From Halobacillus hunanensis (GTDB lineage: Bacteria > Bacillota > Bacilli > Bacillales > Halobacillaceae), in contig NZ_FVZB01000006.1 of the NCBI RefSeq assembly GCF_900166655.1, positions 1,356,026 to 1,420,025 of the forward strand: a stretch of DNA of 64,000 nt. The letters are read 5' to 3'. Of the stretch, positions 8,490 to 19,099 are shown piece by piece. The notes under the pieces were generated by a model. It worked only from the letters and a program-made list of their open reading frames with translations, did no database searches and was not told the DNA's origin. A program made the translations under genes and the position numbers. Each line of letters begins with the position of its first letter. Position 1 is the stretch's first letter.

Positions 8490-9359
8490 ATGAAACGAAT
8501 GGATAGACAAACAGAAGGGCAACCTGGACAGGAACAATCCAAACAGCCTGGTATGGAAGAAAAGCTACATCCCCTGCCACTTCAAGCAGACGATGATTAT
8601 AAGAGTGGAGATAAACTTATTGGCAAAGTAGCCTTAATTACCGGCGGTGATAGTGGAATTGGGCGTTCTGTCGCCATTGGCTATGCCAAAGAAGGCGCTG
8701 ATATTGCCATTTCTTATTTAGAAGAACATCAAGATGCAGAGGTCACAAAAGGAAAAGTTGAAGCTGAAGGACAACGTGCCATTTTAATTCCTGGGGATGT
8801 AGGCGAGGAATCAGTATGTAAAGAAGCTGTCACCCGTACGGTTGATGAATTAGGGCAGCTTGATATATTGGTCAATAATGCCGCCGAGCAACATCCTGCA
8901 GATGACCTTTTAGACATCTCGACTGAACAACTCGAAAGTACGTTTAAAACAAATATATACTCTATGTTTCATATGACAAAAGCAGCCCTGCCCCATCTAA
9001 AAAGTGGAAGCTCCATTATTAACACAGCATCAGTAAATCCTTATACAGGCAATCCACACTTGGTCGATTATACAGCAACGAAGGGAGCTGTAGTAGCTTT
9101 CACACGCTCAATGGCTAAACAACTCGTAGAGAAAGGCATCCGAGTAAACGGAGTAGCCCCTGGTCCAATCTGGACCCCCTTGATCCCAGCAACTTTTTCC
9201 GAGGAAAAAGTGGAGCAATTCGGCACAAACACACCAATGGGGCGGCCCGGGCAGCCTGTTGAACATGTCGGAAGTTATGTGTTGCTTGCTTCTGATGATT
9301 CAACTTATATCACTGGACAGTTTATTCATATAAATGGCGGAATGATTATGCAAAGTTAA
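8490..9359 (+). CDS. SDR family oxidoreductase (general-stress YhdF/YdaD type)
   Basis: Product of 289 aa. Short-chain dehydrogenases use NAD(P)H to reduce or oxidise alcohols and carbonyls. Seen here: the nucleotide motif TGGDSGIGRS near residue 50, NNAAEQ, a serine in INTASVNPYTG and the active-site YTATK. The long N-terminal extension rich in Q, P and G before the Rossmann fold is typical of the Bacillus YhdF/YdaD/YhxC subgroup, several of which belong to the sigma-B stress regulon. The frame extends to GTG 8469, but GAGGAGGAA lies just before the ATG at 8490. The substrate is unknown. Confidence 0.88.
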   Translation: MKRMDRQTEGQPGQEQSKQPGMEEKLHPLPLQADDDYKSGDKLIGKVALITGGDSGIGRSVAIGYAKEGADIAISYLEEHQDAEVTKGKVEAEGQRAILIPGDVGEESVCKEAVTRTVDELGQLDILVNNAAEQHPADDLLDISTEQLESTFKTNIYSMFHMTKAALPHLKSGSSIINTASVNPYTGNPHLVDYTATKGAVVAFTRSMAKQLVEKGIRVNGVAPGPIWTPLIPATFSEEKVEQFGTNTPMGRPGQPVEHVGSYVLLASDDSTYITGQFIHINGGMIMQS

Positions 9360-9395
9360 TAAAGAACATGGGCCCTGAGCTCATGTTTCTTTATT
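9357..9395. terminator. Shared terminator between convergent genes
   Basis: An imperfect long stem, AATAAAGAACATG against CATGTTTCTTTATT with one bulge, lies at the meeting point of the SDR and phosphoesterase genes. Confidence 0.6.
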
Positions 9396-9884
9396 ACTAT
9401 AAAAGATATGGTCAGCACGAATACCTTGATGATCCACGGTTATAACCCCAAATGAGTAATAAGGGAGACGGCGCTTGTCCGTTACAGAGCCAGGATTAAA
9501 CAACATCGTTTTCTTCACGAATCTAAGTAGTGGTAAATGCGAATGGCCAAATATAATGAGATCTAATTCTTCCCCTTCAAATTCTTCTATCACTCTTTTT
9601 TCTGTTGTCTTTTTATCGCCATGACCATGGACAATTCCTACTTTACAGCCCTCCCATTCGGTGACAACTCTTCGTGGCACCAATTCTTTCATCTCATTAT
9701 CATCCACATTCCCATAAACCCCCATCACTTCCCCATAAGTAGATAACTGATTATATACATTGATTGAATGCCAGTCACCGGCATGAACTATAAGGTCTGC
9801 CGTATGAAGCTCCTGTATTAGACGGGCGGGAAGCTGTTTCGCTTTCTTAGGCATGTGTGTATCGGAAACAACGATAATTCTCAC
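9381..9884 (-). CDS. YfcE/YsnB-type metallophosphoesterase
   Basis: Product of 167 aa. Metal-binding motifs of the calcineurin-like family are in order: SDTHMPKKA at the N-terminus, HAGDWHS, YGNVDDN, GIVHGHGDKK, and GHSHLPLL followed by FNPGS. This set and the short length match the YsnB/MJ0936 phosphodiesterase group. The natural substrate is not established for these proteins. A GTG at 9884 is preceded by AGGAGGG. In B. subtilis ysnB is near rph, not near the origin, so the position is a lineage-specific rearrangement. Confidence 0.88.
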   Translation of the reverse strand: MRIIVVSDTHMPKKAKQLPARLIQELHTADLIVHAGDWHSINVYNQLSTYGEVMGVYGNVDDNEMKELVPRRVVTEWEGCKVGIVHGHGDKKTTEKRVIEEFEGEELDLIIFGHSHLPLLRFVKKTMLFNPGSVTDKRRLPYYSFGVITVDHQGIRADHIFYSNKET

Positions 9885-9981
9885 ATTTTCCCTCCTTGAT
9901 ATAGACCATTTAAGTTTATTAATTAGGGTGGTGGGTATTTGATTTATATGATGGATAAGAAAGAATAATCTTAGTTACATT

Positions 9982-10419
9982 ATGGCACATTTCATAGAGG
10001 TTGAGAAAAATGTCGAACTCTTCGTCGAAGACATTGGTGGAGGACAGCTAATAGTTTTTATTCACGGATGGCCTGTTAACCATGAAATGTTTTATTATCA
10101 AATGAATGAGCTTCCTATAAAAGGTTACAGATTTATCGAAATTGATCTAAGAGGATTTGGAAAATCAGACAAGCCAGCATTTGGGTATGATTATGATACT
10201 TTAGCTCATGATATTAAGGATGAATATTAACAGTTAGAAAGGTTTTACCTTGCATGTTTTTCAATGGGTGTACCTATTTCGATTCGTTACACGACAAAGT
10301 TTACAGATGATCAATTAGCCAGATTAATCCTCATTGGAGCAGCTGCCCCAAGCTTTATTCAGCGAGAGAATTACTTATATGGAATGAAGAAGGCAGAAGT
10401 GAACATCAAGAATTGCTAA
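9982..10419 (+). pseudogene. Decayed alpha/beta hydrolase
   Basis: The first 82 codons encode an alpha/beta-hydrolase N-terminus with the oxyanion motif FIHGWPVNHEMF and DLRGFGKSDKP. An in-frame TAA at 10228-10230 stops it. The same frame then continues with LERFYLACFSMGVPISIRY and RLILIGAAAPSF, which correspond to the nucleophile elbow (normally GFSMGG) and the following strand. The frame ends at 10419, well short of the catalytic aspartate and histidine. The stop, the altered nucleophile motif and the truncation mean it is probably not functional. Confidence 0.85.
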
Positions 10420-10437
10420 AATCTGTTGAATTAAGTA

Positions 10438-10474
10438 GAAAGAGGTCTATTTGCAATGCAAATAGACCTCTTTC
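10438..10474. terminator. Long perfect hairpin downstream of the pseudogene
   Basis: A 17-bp perfect stem (10438-10454 with 10458-10474) with a 3-nt loop. It could terminate the former hydrolase transcript or the rsmG transcript, but there is no strong T run on either side. Confidence 0.55.
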
Positions 10475-10566
10475 CTGATGAGTAGAATTCCATACGTTAG
10501 CTCATAAGTTATAAGCAAATTATTTCCTCGGAAATAATTACACGTACAAACTTTCCCATCTTATAT

Positions 10567-11286
10567 CTAATTTTGAATAGGTGCTTTATTCGGCGTCCCT
10601 GCTTTTCTAGGATATTTCTTAGGTGTTTTCCTTCGCTTTTCAATTATAGCAATATTACGCTCACTACCCTCTTCGGGAAGTTCGAACGTATGAATCTTTT
10701 GCACTTCCCCGCCAACCGTCTGAATAGCAACTTGTGCTTCTTTCATCTCGTCTACTAAGTTTGGGCCTTTCATGGCCATAAAATGGCCCCCCTTAGTCGC
10801 AAGCGGCAAGCATAGCTCACTTAAGACAGACATTCGAGCTACAGCACGGGCCATTACGAAATCATAACCTTCCCGAAATTTAGCGTTTTTTCCGAAGTTC
10901 TCTGCGCGCTCATGATAAAAAGCGACATCGTTCAGCTCAAGTTCATGGGCTAAGTGGTTCAAAAAGGTGATCCGCTTCTTTAAAGAATCAACAATTGTCA
11001 CCTGTAAATGAGGGAAGGCGATTTTTAATGGAAGACTTGGGAACCCAGCTCCTGCCCCAACATCGCATATTCGAAGCGGCTTACTGAAATCGTGATAAAA
11101 AGCTGCGGTTAACGAATCATAGAAATGCTTTAAATAAACACCTTCCTGATCCGTTATCGCTGTTAAGTTCATTTTGTCATTCCATTCGACTAAAATATGA
11201 AAATACATTTGAAATTGCTGCTGCTGTTTTTCACTTAGTTCGATGCCTTGTTGTTGTAATGCTGTAAGAAAGGTTTGTTTATCCAT
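10567..11286 (-). CDS. rsmG: 16S rRNA (guanine-N7) methyltransferase RsmG
   Basis: Product of 239 aa. RsmG methylates N7 of a guanine in the 530 loop of 16S rRNA using SAM. The SAM-binding motif is [18 protein letters not shown], with [10 protein letters not shown] and VMARAVARM downstream, as in GidB proteins. AAAGGATGG precedes the ATG. It is the last gene of the minus-strand mnmE-mnmG-rsmG series, 19 bp after mnmG. Loss of this enzyme is known in other species to give low-level streptomycin resistance. Confidence 0.96.
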   Translation of the reverse strand: MDKQTFLTALQQQGIELSEKQQQQFQMYFHILVEWNDKMNLTAITDQEGVYLKHFYDSLTAAFYHDFSKPLRICDVGAGAGFPSLPLKIAFPHLQVTIVDSLKKRITFLNHLAHELELNDVAFYHERAENFGKNAKFREGYDFVMARAVARMSVLSELCLPLATKGGHFMAMKGPNLVDEMKEAQVAIQTVGGEVQKIHTFELPEEGSERNIAIIEKRRKTPKKYPRKAGTPNKAPIQN

Positions 11287-11305
11287 GGGTCCATCCTTTC
11301 ACTTA

Positions 11306-13195
11306 TCATTCACCAGAAACACGAGCAATCTTGCCTTGCTCAATATAGACAAGCAAGATTGAAACATCTGAAGGGTTCACCCCTGATACTCGTGAAGCCT
11401 GCCCGACAGACAGCGGACATACAGCTTTTAGTCGATCACGCGCTTCCGTAGCCAGTCCGTGAATATCATCATAATCAATGTCTTCTGGGATCGTTTTTGT
11501 TTCCATTTTACGCATGCGCTCGATTTGCTCTAAAGCTTTCTTAATATAACCGTAATACTTCACCTGTATTTCTACTTGCTCTGTGACATCAGCTGGAAGA
11601 TGTGCATCACTAGGAGCAACTTTTGCAATCAGATCATAGTTCATTTCAGGTCGACGCAACAAATCGGTTGCACGTACAGCTTCCTTCAATGGTGATCCGC
11701 CGGACTCTTTAACAACCGCCTGTACATCCTCTTCAGCTTTTAGTATCGTTTTTTCAAGGCGATTTTTTTCTTCCTCAATTCGACGTTTCTTCTCAAGGAA
11801 TCGTTCATAACGCTCATCAGAAATTGTACCGATTTGATGGCCAATTTCAGTTAAACGTAAGTCCGCATTATCGTGCCGCAGCATTAGACGGAATTCGGCA
11901 CGAGACGTAAGCAAACGATAAGGTTCCCCTGTTCCTTTAGTAACAAGGTCATCGATCATCACGCCAATATACCCTTGAGAACGATCTAAAATCAATGTTT
12001 CTAAGTTCAGTGCTTTAGCAGCTGCATTTATTCCAGCCATCAATCCCTGACCTGCTGCTTCTTCATAGCCAGATGTACCGTTAATTTGGCCAGCTGTGAA
12101 CAAGCCGCTAATTTGTTTCGTTTCAAGTGTTGGCCAAAGTTGTGTTGGCACAACTGAATCATATTCAATGGCGTAGCCTGCCCGCATAATTTCAGCATTT
12201 TCAAGGCCCGGAACGGTTTTCATCATTTCATTTTGCACATACTCCGGCAATGAAGTGGAAAGACCTTGAACGTATACTTCCTCCGTGTCACGGCCTTCAG
12301 GCTCAAGAAAAATCTGGTGTCGCGGTTTATCATTAAAGCGAACCACTTTATCTTCAATAGAAGGACAATAACGTGGACCTGTCCCTTTGATCATTCCAGA
12401 ATACATAGCGGAGAGGCCAAGATTTTCATTAATAATTCTATGGGTTTCTTCGTTCGTATACGTTAACCAGCACGGTATTTGATCAGTAATGAATTCTGTC
12501 GTTTCATAAGAGAATGAACGTGGTTCTTCTTCCCCTGGCTGAATTTCTGTCTTTGAGTAGTCGATGGTATGACTATTCACCCGCATTGGGGTACCTGTCT
12601 TGAAACGAACCATTTCAATACCTAGCTCTTCCAAGTGTTCAGAAAGCGTTACGGAAGTACGCTGGTTATTCGGTCCACTTTCGTAAGCAAGATCGCCGAT
12701 GATGACTTTCCCGCGCATAAACGTACCTGTAGTTACGATTACAGTCGGCGCATAATAAGCTGCCTTCGTTTCCGTAATAACACCTTTGATTTGGTTATCT
12801 TCCACCATCAGCTTCTCTACCATGCCCTGGCGCAAAGTTAAGTTTTCCTGGTTTTCTAGTATTTGTTTCATCTCTTTAATATAAAGGGGTTTATCTGCTT
12901 GAGCTCTTAAAGCACGAACAGCCGGACCTTTCCTTGTGTTCAGCAAACGCATTTGAATATGCGTTTTATCAATCACTTTACCCATAGCACCGCCCAAAGC
13001 GTCAATTTCACGTACGACTATCCCTTTAGCCGGTCCTCCAATCGAAGGGTTACATGGCATAAACGCTACCATATCAAGATTAAGTGTAAGCATAAGCGTT
13101 TTTGCTCCACGTTTTGCGGAGGCAATTGCCGCTTCAACTCCAGCATGACCGGCACCAATAACAATTACATCATAATGCCCTGCATCGTAAGTCAT
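11306..13195 (-). CDS. mnmG: tRNA uridine-5-carboxymethylaminomethyl modification enzyme MnmG (GidA)
   Basis: Product of 629 aa. With MnmE, MnmG installs the (carboxymethyl)aminomethyl group on wobble uridine 34 of some tRNAs, using FAD and a folate C1 unit. The FAD motif [14 protein letters not shown] lies near residue 10, followed by [13 protein letters not shown] and the conserved [17 protein letters not shown] region; the C-terminal helical domain binds MnmE and tRNA. The frame extends upstream, but AAGGAGAG before the ATG at 13195 and the usual length of about 628 aa fix the start. It lies between mnmE and rsmG. Confidence 0.97.
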   Translation of the reverse strand: MTYDAGHYDVIVIGAGHAGVEAAIASAKRGAKTLMLTLNLDMVAFMPCNPSIGGPAKGIVVREIDALGGAMGKVIDKTHIQMRLLNTRKGPAVRALRAQADKPLYIKEMKQILENQENLTLRQGMVEKLMVEDNQIKGVITETKAAYYAPTVIVTTGTFMRGKVIIGDLAYESGPNNQRTSVTLSEHLEELGIEMVRFKTGTPMRVNSHTIDYSKTEIQPGEEEPRSFSYETTEFITDQIPCWLTYTNEETHRIINENLGLSAMYSGMIKGTGPRYCPSIEDKVVRFNDKPRHQIFLEPEGRDTEEVYVQGLSTSLPEYVQNEMMKTVPGLENAEIMRAGYAIEYDSVVPTQLWPTLETKQISGLFTAGQINGTSGYEEAAGQGLMAGINAAAKALNLETLILDRSQGYIGVMIDDLVTKGTGEPYRLLTSRAEFRLMLRHDNADLRLTEIGHQIGTISDERYERFLEKKRRIEEEKNRLEKTILKAEEDVQAVVKESGGSPLKEAVRATDLLRRPEMNYDLIAKVAPSDAHLPADVTEQVEIQVKYYGYIKKALEQIERMRKMETKTIPEDIDYDDIHGLATEARDRLKAVCPLSVGQASRVSGVNPSDVSILLVYIEQGKIARVSGE

Positions 13196-13262
13196 TTTGG
13201 TTGTCTCTCCTTTTAAATAAGTGTCCATAACTATATAAGTAGTTCTTGAACAATTTATTTCT

Positions 13263-14639
13263 TTATTTCCCTAAACAAAATTGCGAGAACAATTGATCAA
13301 TTAAACTTTCGTGGACAGCGTCCCCGATGATTTCACCAAGGATTTCCCACGTTCGAGTTACATCAATTTGTACAACATCTATCGGTACTCCCATTTCCAT
13401 ACCGTCTTGTGCATCTTCCAAAGCTTTCTTTGCTTGTTTGAGGAGCTGGACGTGTCTTACATTGGAAACGTAAGTCATATCCCCGGCATCCAAATCACCT
13501 TCAAAGAACGTATTAGCAATAGCATTTTCGAGTTGATCGATGCCTTCTTCGCGAATCAAGGCTGTGGTAATTACAGGATGGTCTCCTGCTAACCTCTCAA
13601 CCTCAAAAAGATCCAGTTTTGGTTCAAGATCCATCTTATTGACAATGACAATGATGTTCATATCATAGACGGCCTCAAATAGTTTCCTGTCTTCTTCTGT
13701 AAGTTCATCTCCATAGTTTAACACAAGAAGAATGAGATCTGCTTCTTTTAATACCTTTCTAGAGCGTTCAACGCCAATCCGTTCAACTATATCTTCCGTT
13801 TCGCGGATTCCTGCTGTATCAACAAGCCGTAGTGGAACACCTCGGACGTTGACATACTCTTCGATCACATCACGTGTTGTCCCGGGCACTTCTGTAACAA
13901 TTGCCTTATTTTCATGCACGAGAGCATTCATAAGGGATGATTTACCCACATTGGGACGGCCGATAATGGCTGTTCCTAACCCCTCTCGTAAAATCTTCCC
14001 CTGCCTTGCGGTTTCAAGCAGCTGTGTAACTTCTGCGTGCACTTCTTTCGTCTTGTCACGCATCATCTCATTCGACATTTCCTCTACATCATCATACTCA
14101 GGGTAATCGATATTTACTTCGACATGTGCTAAAGTTTCAAGCAGCTTTTGCCTTAAGTCTTGGATAAGGTTTGATAAACGTCCATCCATCTGCTTCAGAG
14201 CTACATTCATAGCCCTGTCTGTTTTAGCACGAATTAAATCCATCACTGCTTCAGCCTGTGACAAATCAATTCGACCATTTAAAAAGGCTCGCTTCGTAAA
14301 CTCCCCTGGCTCTGCTAAACGTGCTCCCTTTGCCAAAACGATCTCAAGCACTCGATTTACAGAGACAAGCCCACCATGACAATTGATTTCCACGATATCT
14401 TCTCGGGTAAATGTCTTCGGTGCCCGCATAGTTGAGACCATAACTTCTTCCGCAACTTCCCCTGTATCAGGGTCAATAATTTTACCATAATGCATCGTAT
14501 GGGAATCTACGTTATTTAAATCTTTTCCTTCAAATAAGCTTGCTGCAATTGATACAGCTTCAGGACCACTTAAACGGACAATGGCGATAGCTCCCTCACC
14601 CATTGGGGTTGAAATTGCTGTAATCGTATCACCTTCCAT
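13263..14639 (-). CDS. mnmE: tRNA modification GTPase MnmE (TrmE)
   Basis: Product of 458 aa. MnmE is the GTPase partner of MnmG. The N-terminal folate-binding domain begins [22 protein letters not shown], and the G domain has [12 protein letters not shown] (G1), TTRD (G2), LVDTAGIRE (G3) and VNKMD (G4). The last residues FCLGK carry the conserved C-terminal cysteine motif CxGK. AAGGAGGTGA sits before the ATG. The 235-bp gap upstream, toward jag, holds two perfect DnaA boxes, so transcription here may respond to DnaA (inference). Confidence 0.97.
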   Translation of the reverse strand: MEGDTITAISTPMGEGAIAIVRLSGPEAVSIAASLFEGKDLNNVDSHTMHYGKIIDPDTGEVAEEVMVSTMRAPKTFTREDIVEINCHGGLVSVNRVLEIVLAKGARLAEPGEFTKRAFLNGRIDLSQAEAVMDLIRAKTDRAMNVALKQMDGRLSNLIQDLRQKLLETLAHVEVNIDYPEYDDVEEMSNEMMRDKTKEVHAEVTQLLETARQGKILREGLGTAIIGRPNVGKSSLMNALVHENKAIVTEVPGTTRDVIEEYVNVRGVPLRLVDTAGIRETEDIVERIGVERSRKVLKEADLILLVLNYGDELTEEDRKLFEAVYDMNIIVIVNKMDLEPKLDLFEVERLAGDHPVITTALIREEGIDQLENAIANTFFEGDLDAGDMTYVSNVRHVQLLKQAKKALEDAQDGMEMGVPIDVVQIDVTRTWEILGEIIGDAVHESLIDQLFSQFCLGK

Positions 14640-14676
14640 GCGCGGTCACCTCCTTTTTCTTATATTCATTTTATAG

Positions 14677-14793
14677 TTATCCACATGTGTTGGAATTATT
14701 GAAGTCACTAACTTATTAGATTACCACATAACCCCCTGTTTTGAAAAGATATCAACAGCTATTCTCTTACAAAATACTATAAACTTATCCACA
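14677..14793. promoter_or_regulatory. Two DnaA boxes between mnmE and jag
   Basis: TTATCCACA occurs exactly at 14677-14685 and 14785-14793, 108 bp apart and in the same orientation. They lie in the mnmE upstream region, about 2.5 kb from the main origin cluster. Confidence 0.75.
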
Positions 14794-14828
14794 TGTGCGC
14801 ATCTGTTTTTTCTCGACTTAAAAGCAGA

Positions 14829-14868
14829 CAAAAAAACTTCTGCCAATCTCTTTGACAGAAGTTTTTTT
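14829..14868 (-). terminator. Terminator downstream of jag
   Basis: A 12-bp stem AAAAAACTTCTG/CAGAAGTTTTTT with T runs on both strands. It ends the rpmH-rnpA-yidC-jag transcript before mnmE. Confidence 0.8.
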
Positions 14869-14874
14869 GAAACC

Positions 14875-15492
14875 TTATATGGGACGAATAATAATATGTC
14901 GTTTCGGATCTTTTCCAGCTGAATCAGTTTCTACTTTTTGATGATCCTGCAGTTTTGCATGAATAATCTTTCTTTCATACGAGGGCATCGGTTCGAGTTT
15001 TACAGCATCATTCGTTCTTATCGCTTTATCAGCTAATCGTTTTGCCAGGGTTTCCAATGTTTCTTGACGTCTGGCCCGATAGCCTTCTGCATCAAGCATA
15101 ATGGTGTAAAATTGATCGGACTCACGATTGATCGCAAGTTGAGCTAGATACTGTAATGAATTCAATGTTTGTCCACGTTTTCCAATAAGCATAGCGATCT
15201 TATCACCAGAAAGTTTAATGGAGATATCTCGACCCTTTGCTTCAGTTTTTACTTGAACAGGTGAACCCATTTGTTCTGCTACTTGTATGATAAATGATTC
15301 AGCGTCCTGCACAGGATCTTTCATAATTGAAACTTTAACAATCGCTGGTTTTGTTCCAAAAACTCCAAAAAACCCCTTTTTACCTTCATCAATGACTTCA
15401 ATGTTTACTTGGTCTCTTGATGTCTGTAATTGCTCTAATGCTGATTGGACCGCTTCTTCAACTGTATTTCCAGTAGCAGTCATCTCTCTCAC
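14875..15492 (-). CDS. jag: RNA-binding protein Jag (KhpB, SpoIIIJ-associated)
   Basis: Product of 205 aa with the order Jag-N domain (residues 1-50), KH domain containing [18 protein letters not shown], and R3H domain with [17 protein letters not shown] and [13 protein letters not shown]. Jag/KhpB binds RNA and affects envelope and division functions; it is paired with YidC. The GTG start at 15492 is chosen because AGGAGG precedes it by 9 nt and because Bacillus Jag begins MREVTATG, matching MREMTATG here. The start overlaps the yidC stop by 4 bp, implying translational coupling. Confidence 0.95.
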   Translation of the reverse strand: MREMTATGNTVEEAVQSALEQLQTSRDQVNIEVIDEGKKGFFGVFGTKPAIVKVSIMKDPVQDAESFIIQVAEQMGSPVQVKTEAKGRDISIKLSGDKIAMLIGKRGQTLNSLQYLAQLAINRESDQFYTIMLDAEGYRARRQETLETLAKRLADKAIRTNDAVKLEPMPSYERKIIHAKLQDHQKVETDSAGKDPKRHIIIRPI

Positions 15493-16253
15493 TTAGCCGC
15501 GCCTCCTGTCGTATCCTTCATCATTGGTTTACGAATAAATAGTGTTTGTAAAATCATGACAATGTTCCCGACAATCCAGTATAGAGCCAGTGCGGATGGG
15601 AAGAAGAAAGCAAATGTACCGATCATTAACGGCATAATATATAGCATCATCTGCATTTGCGGGTTTTGTCCTGCCGCCCCGCCAGCCATCATAAGTTTTT
15701 GCTGTAAAAACGTCGTAGCAGCAGTCAAAATAGCTAAAAATGGATCAGATTGTCCTAATTCCATCCATAGGAAACTATGCGTCTGAATCGTTTCTGTACG
15801 CATAATCGCGTGATAAAAACCGATTAAAATAGGCATTTGTACGACAATCGGTAAACAGCCTGCTAATGGATTAACACCATTCTTTTGAAAAAGCTGCATC
15901 GTTTCTTGCTGTAATTTCTGTTGAGATTGAGCATCTTTAGAGCTGTACTTTGAACGCAGCTCTTGAAGTTGAGGCTGAATATCCTGCATAGCTTTGGAAC
16001 TTTTTAATTGTTTAACGTTTAACGGTAATAACACAAGGCGAATAATAATGGTCACAATAATTATTGATAACCCGTAGCTTCCTCCAGTAGAGTCAGCAAA
16101 AAACTGCAGGGTCTGGGATAATGGGAATACGATATATTCATTCCAGAATCCTTCACTTTCAGGAGTTATTTCCTGGTTTACTTGAGTACACCCAGATAAG
16201 AGCAAAAGCACACCTGTCATGGCAAGTAATGCTATCATTTTGTTACGCAACAT
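15489..16253 (-). CDS. spoIIIJ: Membrane protein insertase YidC (SpoIIIJ)
   Basis: Product of 254 aa. YidC/SpoIIIJ inserts membrane proteins alone or with SecYEG and is required for SpoIIIAE function in the forespore. It is a lipoprotein: the N-terminus [22 protein letters not shown] carries a signal and lipobox ending in cysteine. The YidC core follows, with about five membrane segments and the hydrophilic-groove segment around [16 protein letters not shown], which includes the conserved arginine. AGGAGG lies 4 nt before the ATG at 16253; the frame extends further but the lipobox fixes this start. Jag follows with overlap. Confidence 0.95.
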   Translation of the reverse strand: MLRNKMIALLAMTGVLLLLSGCTQVNQEITPESEGFWNEYIVFPLSQTLQFFADSTGGSYGLSIIIVTIIIRLVLLPLNVKQLKSSKAMQDIQPQLQELRSKYSSKDAQSQQKLQQETMQLFQKNGVNPLAGCLPIVVQMPILIGFYHAIMRTETIQTHSFLWMELGQSDPFLAILTAATTFLQQKLMMAGGAAGQNPQMQMMLYIMPLMIGTFAFFFPSALALYWIVGNIVMILQTLFIRKPMMKDTTGGAAK

Positions 16254-16386
16254 CGTTCCTCCTAACTCTATCACTTTCACTTTTTCTCTACCCCATAGTG
16301 TAGCACTATTTCATATGATAATTCTATATATTAATGGTCAAAAATTGCTGGATGAACGATTCAAGCTGCTTCTCGATCCTAATCGG

Positions 16387-16740
16387 TTAACGTCGGCTCT
16401 TCTTCTTCATTACTTTAGACCGAGTCAACACATGGGTTAAGCTGCTTTTCATTTCATGGTAGCTCATTTTATATGTGGGTTTTCTAGCAATAATGACGAA
16501 ATCAAACTGTGAAGATAATTCCGGCTCAAGCTCATGAAAAGCTTGTCTTAAGTATCGTTTGATTTGGTTTCTAACTACAGCAGATCCAATCTTTTTACTT
16601 ACGGATAACCCAATTCGGAAATGTGGTTGGTGTTGTTTTTTTAAATAATAAAGAACCAGTTGTCGATTAGCGAATGACTGACCATGTTGGAACACTTGTT
16701 GAAATTCATCATTTTTTTTAATTCGGTACGTTTTCTTCAT
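16387..16740 (-). CDS. rnpA: Ribonuclease P protein component RnpA
   Basis: Product of 117 aa, very basic. RnpA is the protein cofactor of RNase P and helps bind the 5' leader of pre-tRNA. The RNR signature region is [22 protein letters not shown], preceded by a central cleft with [17 protein letters not shown] precedes the ATG. The gene lies 163 bp downstream of rpmH and 133 bp upstream of yidC; a terminator follows rpmH directly, so rnpA expression may be reduced relative to rpmH. Confidence 0.96.
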   Translation of the reverse strand: MKKTYRIKKNDEFQQVFQHGQSFANRQLVLYYLKKQHQPHFRIGLSVSKKIGSAVVRNQIKRYLRQAFHELEPELSSQFDFVIIARKPTYKMSYHEMKSSLTHVLTRSKVMKKKSRR

Positions 16741-16873
16741 GAAACAATGACCCCCGTGATTAGGTAAATCCCGAATTCATCTGGCATTTAGAGAAATTCC
16801 ATTATGGAACAACGTGATTGAACCCTGATGACCGATCTCTTATCCCAGACTCATTCGGCCTATCACTAAACTA

Positions 16874-16903
16874 GAAAAAAAGACCACTGATTTGTTCAGT
16901 GGC

Positions 16904-16904
<1 letters not shown>
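16874..16904 (-). terminator. Terminator between rpmH and rnpA
   Basis: The stem CCACTGA/TCAGTGG overlaps the rpmH stop codon and is followed on the minus strand by seven T. It would partly stop transcription before rnpA. Confidence 0.75.
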
Positions 16905-17068
<164 letters not shown>

Positions 17069-17097
17069 CTACATACATTTTAAAGGCAGTCCCGATA

Positions 17098-17126
17098 ATT
17101 ATAATCAATCACTAGATATGTGTCAA
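17098..17126 (-). promoter_or_regulatory. Sigma-A promoter of rpmH-rnpA-yidC-jag
   Basis: On the minus strand TTGACA, a 17-nt spacer and TATAAT, an exact consensus promoter, about 60 bp upstream of rpmH. Confidence 0.88.
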
Positions 17127-17244
17127 CAACCATTTCGTTAAGTTCTCCAAGATTTACGTCCTCTCTATCCACCGTTATATAACAGAAACTGTTGCATAAC
17201 AATAGTCGAGTTTTGTACGTTAAAAAAGAACATTCACAGGTCCT

Positions 17245-17567
17245 GTGTATAATTTTTCGACTTTATTTTTCTATCCACAGCAAATATCGACAAGTTTATC
17301 ACAAAATATAGTGCTGTGGACAGAATTCATCTACAAGTTGTTGAGATTGTGGATAAGCTCACAAAACCCATTGCAACAATACAGTTTATCTGATATTATA
17401 TTTGTGTTTAACCGTGAAATATTGATCTCGGCAAAATTACTTATGCACAGATTGTGGATAAACTGTGGACAGTTATTAACACCATTGTTTACTGACTTTT
17501 ACACAAGTGTGTGGATAATGAAAATAACAATCTCAAAAACTATGATTCCAACAAATTATTATCCACA
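17245..17567 (+). other. oriC: oriC, DnaA-box cluster upstream of dnaA
   Basis: Exact or near-exact DnaA boxes are at 17245-17253 (TGTGTATAA), 17272-17280 (CTATCCACA), 17348-17356, 17453-17461 and 17510-17518 (all TGTGGATAA), 17441-17449 (TTATGCACA) and 17559-17567 (TTATCCACA). The region is AT-rich, lies between rpmH and dnaA, and with the dnaA-dnaN cluster forms the two-part origin known from B. subtilis. Confidence 0.93.
17371..17399 (+). promoter_or_regulatory. Candidate dnaA promoter
   Basis: TTGCAA, a 17-nt spacer and TATTAT, lying among the DnaA boxes, so DnaA could repress its own gene. It would give a leader of about 300 nt. Confidence 0.6.
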
Positions 17568-17617
17568 CTCACCGTAGATGATTAGACAAAACAACTCTAT
17601 ACAGCTATGAGACAATT

Positions 17618-17669
17618 GCCTTTCTATCCTTTAATCTACGTTCGAAAAAGAGAACGAAAGGCTTTTTTT
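17618..17669 (+). terminator. Terminator-like structure in the dnaA leader
   Basis: A two-part stem, GCCTTT (17618-17623) with AAAGGC (17657-17662) and CGTTC (17639-17643) with GAACG (17652-17656), with a 15-nt bulge, is followed by seven T at 17663-17669, just 36 bp before the dnaA start. Confidence 0.5.
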
Positions 17670-17704
17670 GTTCCCTAACTTACTACAAAGAAAGGGGTGA
17701 AATT

Positions 17705-19060
17705 TTGGAAAACATCCACGAACTTTGGGACAATACCCTGGAAAAAATGAAAGAGAAAATTAGTAAACCAAGCTTTGAAACGTGGCTAAAAGCCACCAAG
17801 GCTGATTCTTTAAAAGAAAATACATTAATCATCGTAGCTCCTAATGAGTTCGCTCGTGATTGGCTTGAAAATCAGTATGAGGGATTGATTACCGAAACAC
17901 TTCATGAGGTGACTGGTGCTGAATTAATTACTAAATTTATCATTCCAGAAACGAAAGACAACTCATTAGAAGATGTAAAACTTTCATCTAAAAAGGTTTC
18001 AAACGAAAAAAATAATGAAACAGAAGAGTTTACACAAAGCATGCTTAATTCAAAAAATACCTTTGATACCTTTGTAATCGGATCCGGTAATCGGTTTGCC
18101 CATGCCGCTTCTCTTGCTGTAGCAGAGGCACCAGCAAAAGCTTATAATCCGTTGTTTATATATGGAGGTGTAGGGTTAGGAAAAACCCACCTCATGCATG
18201 CAATTGGCCATTATGTACTCGACCACAATCCAAATGCTAAGGTGGTTTATTTATCCTCTGAAAAATTTACGAATGAGTTCATAAACTCAATCCGGGATAA
18301 TAAGGCAGTTAATTTTCGTAATAAATATCGTAGTGTAGATGTGCTTTTAATAGATGATATTCAATTTCTAGCAGGAAAAGAATCAACACAAGAAGAATTT
18401 TTTCATACTTTTAATACACTTCACGAAGAAAGTAAACAAATCGTTATCTCCAGTGACCGTCCGCCAAAAGAAATTCCAACTCTTGAGGATCGGCTCCGTT
18501 CACGCTTTGAGTGGGGATTAATAACAGACATTACACCCCCTGACTTAGAAACTAGAATTGCTATTTTACGTAAAAAGGCTAAAGCTGAAGGACTCGATAT
18601 ACCAAATGAAGTCATGCTTTATATTGCTAATCAAATTGATACAAACATTCGCGAACTCGAAGGTGCACTTATCCGTATTGTTGCTTATTCTTCTCTAATC
18701 AATCGCGATATCAATGCATCATTAGCAGCTGAAGCGTTAAAAGATATTATTCCTAGCTCAAAACCTCGGGTTATTACTATAGAAGCCATACAGGAAATGG
18801 TTGGGGAAAAATACAATGTGAGATTAGAGGACTTTCCAGCCAAAAAACGAACGAAATCTATTGCATTCCCTAGACAAATTGCCATGTATCTATCAAGAGA
18901 ATTAACCGACTTCTCTTTGCCTAAAATTGGAGAAGAATTTGGAGGACGTGACCATACAACCGTCATTCATGCCCATGAGAAAATCTCAAAGATGATCGCA
19001 ACAGATCAACAATTGCAAAAGGAACTGGATGAAATTAAGGAGCAGCTAAAAGCTCACTAA
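17705..19060 (+). CDS. dnaA: Chromosomal replication initiator DnaA
   Basis: Product of 451 aa. DnaA binds DnaA boxes as ATP form, opens the origin and loads helicase. Domain I (residues 1-85) begins [12 protein letters not shown]; domain II is a polar linker; the AAA+ domain III has Walker [10 protein letters not shown] (about 154-162), Walker [11 protein letters not shown] and the arginine-rich sensor region; domain IV ends with the DNA-binding signature DHTTVIHA. The start is TTG at 17705, preceded by AAAGGGGTGA. It lies between the two DnaA-box clusters. Confidence 0.98.
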   Translation: MENIHELWDNTLEKMKEKISKPSFETWLKATKADSLKENTLIIVAPNEFARDWLENQYEGLITETLHEVTGAELITKFIIPETKDNSLEDVKLSSKKVSNEKNNETEEFTQSMLNSKNTFDTFVIGSGNRFAHAASLAVAEAPAKAYNPLFIYGGVGLGKTHLMHAIGHYVLDHNPNAKVVYLSSEKFTNEFINSIRDNKAVNFRNKYRSVDVLLIDDIQFLAGKESTQEEFFHTFNTLHEESKQIVISSDRPPKEIPTLEDRLRSRFEWGLITDITPPDLETRIAILRKKAKAEGLDIPNEVMLYIANQIDTNIRELEGALIRIVAYSSLINRDINASLAAEALKDIIPSSKPRVITIEAIQEMVGEKYNVRLEDFPAKKRTKSIAFPRQIAMYLSRELTDFSLPKIGEEFGGRDHTTVIHAHEKISKMIATDQQLQKELDEIKEQLKAH

Positions 19061-19099
19061 CTGAATAATGTGTATAACATAGTCACATTCATCAACAGT

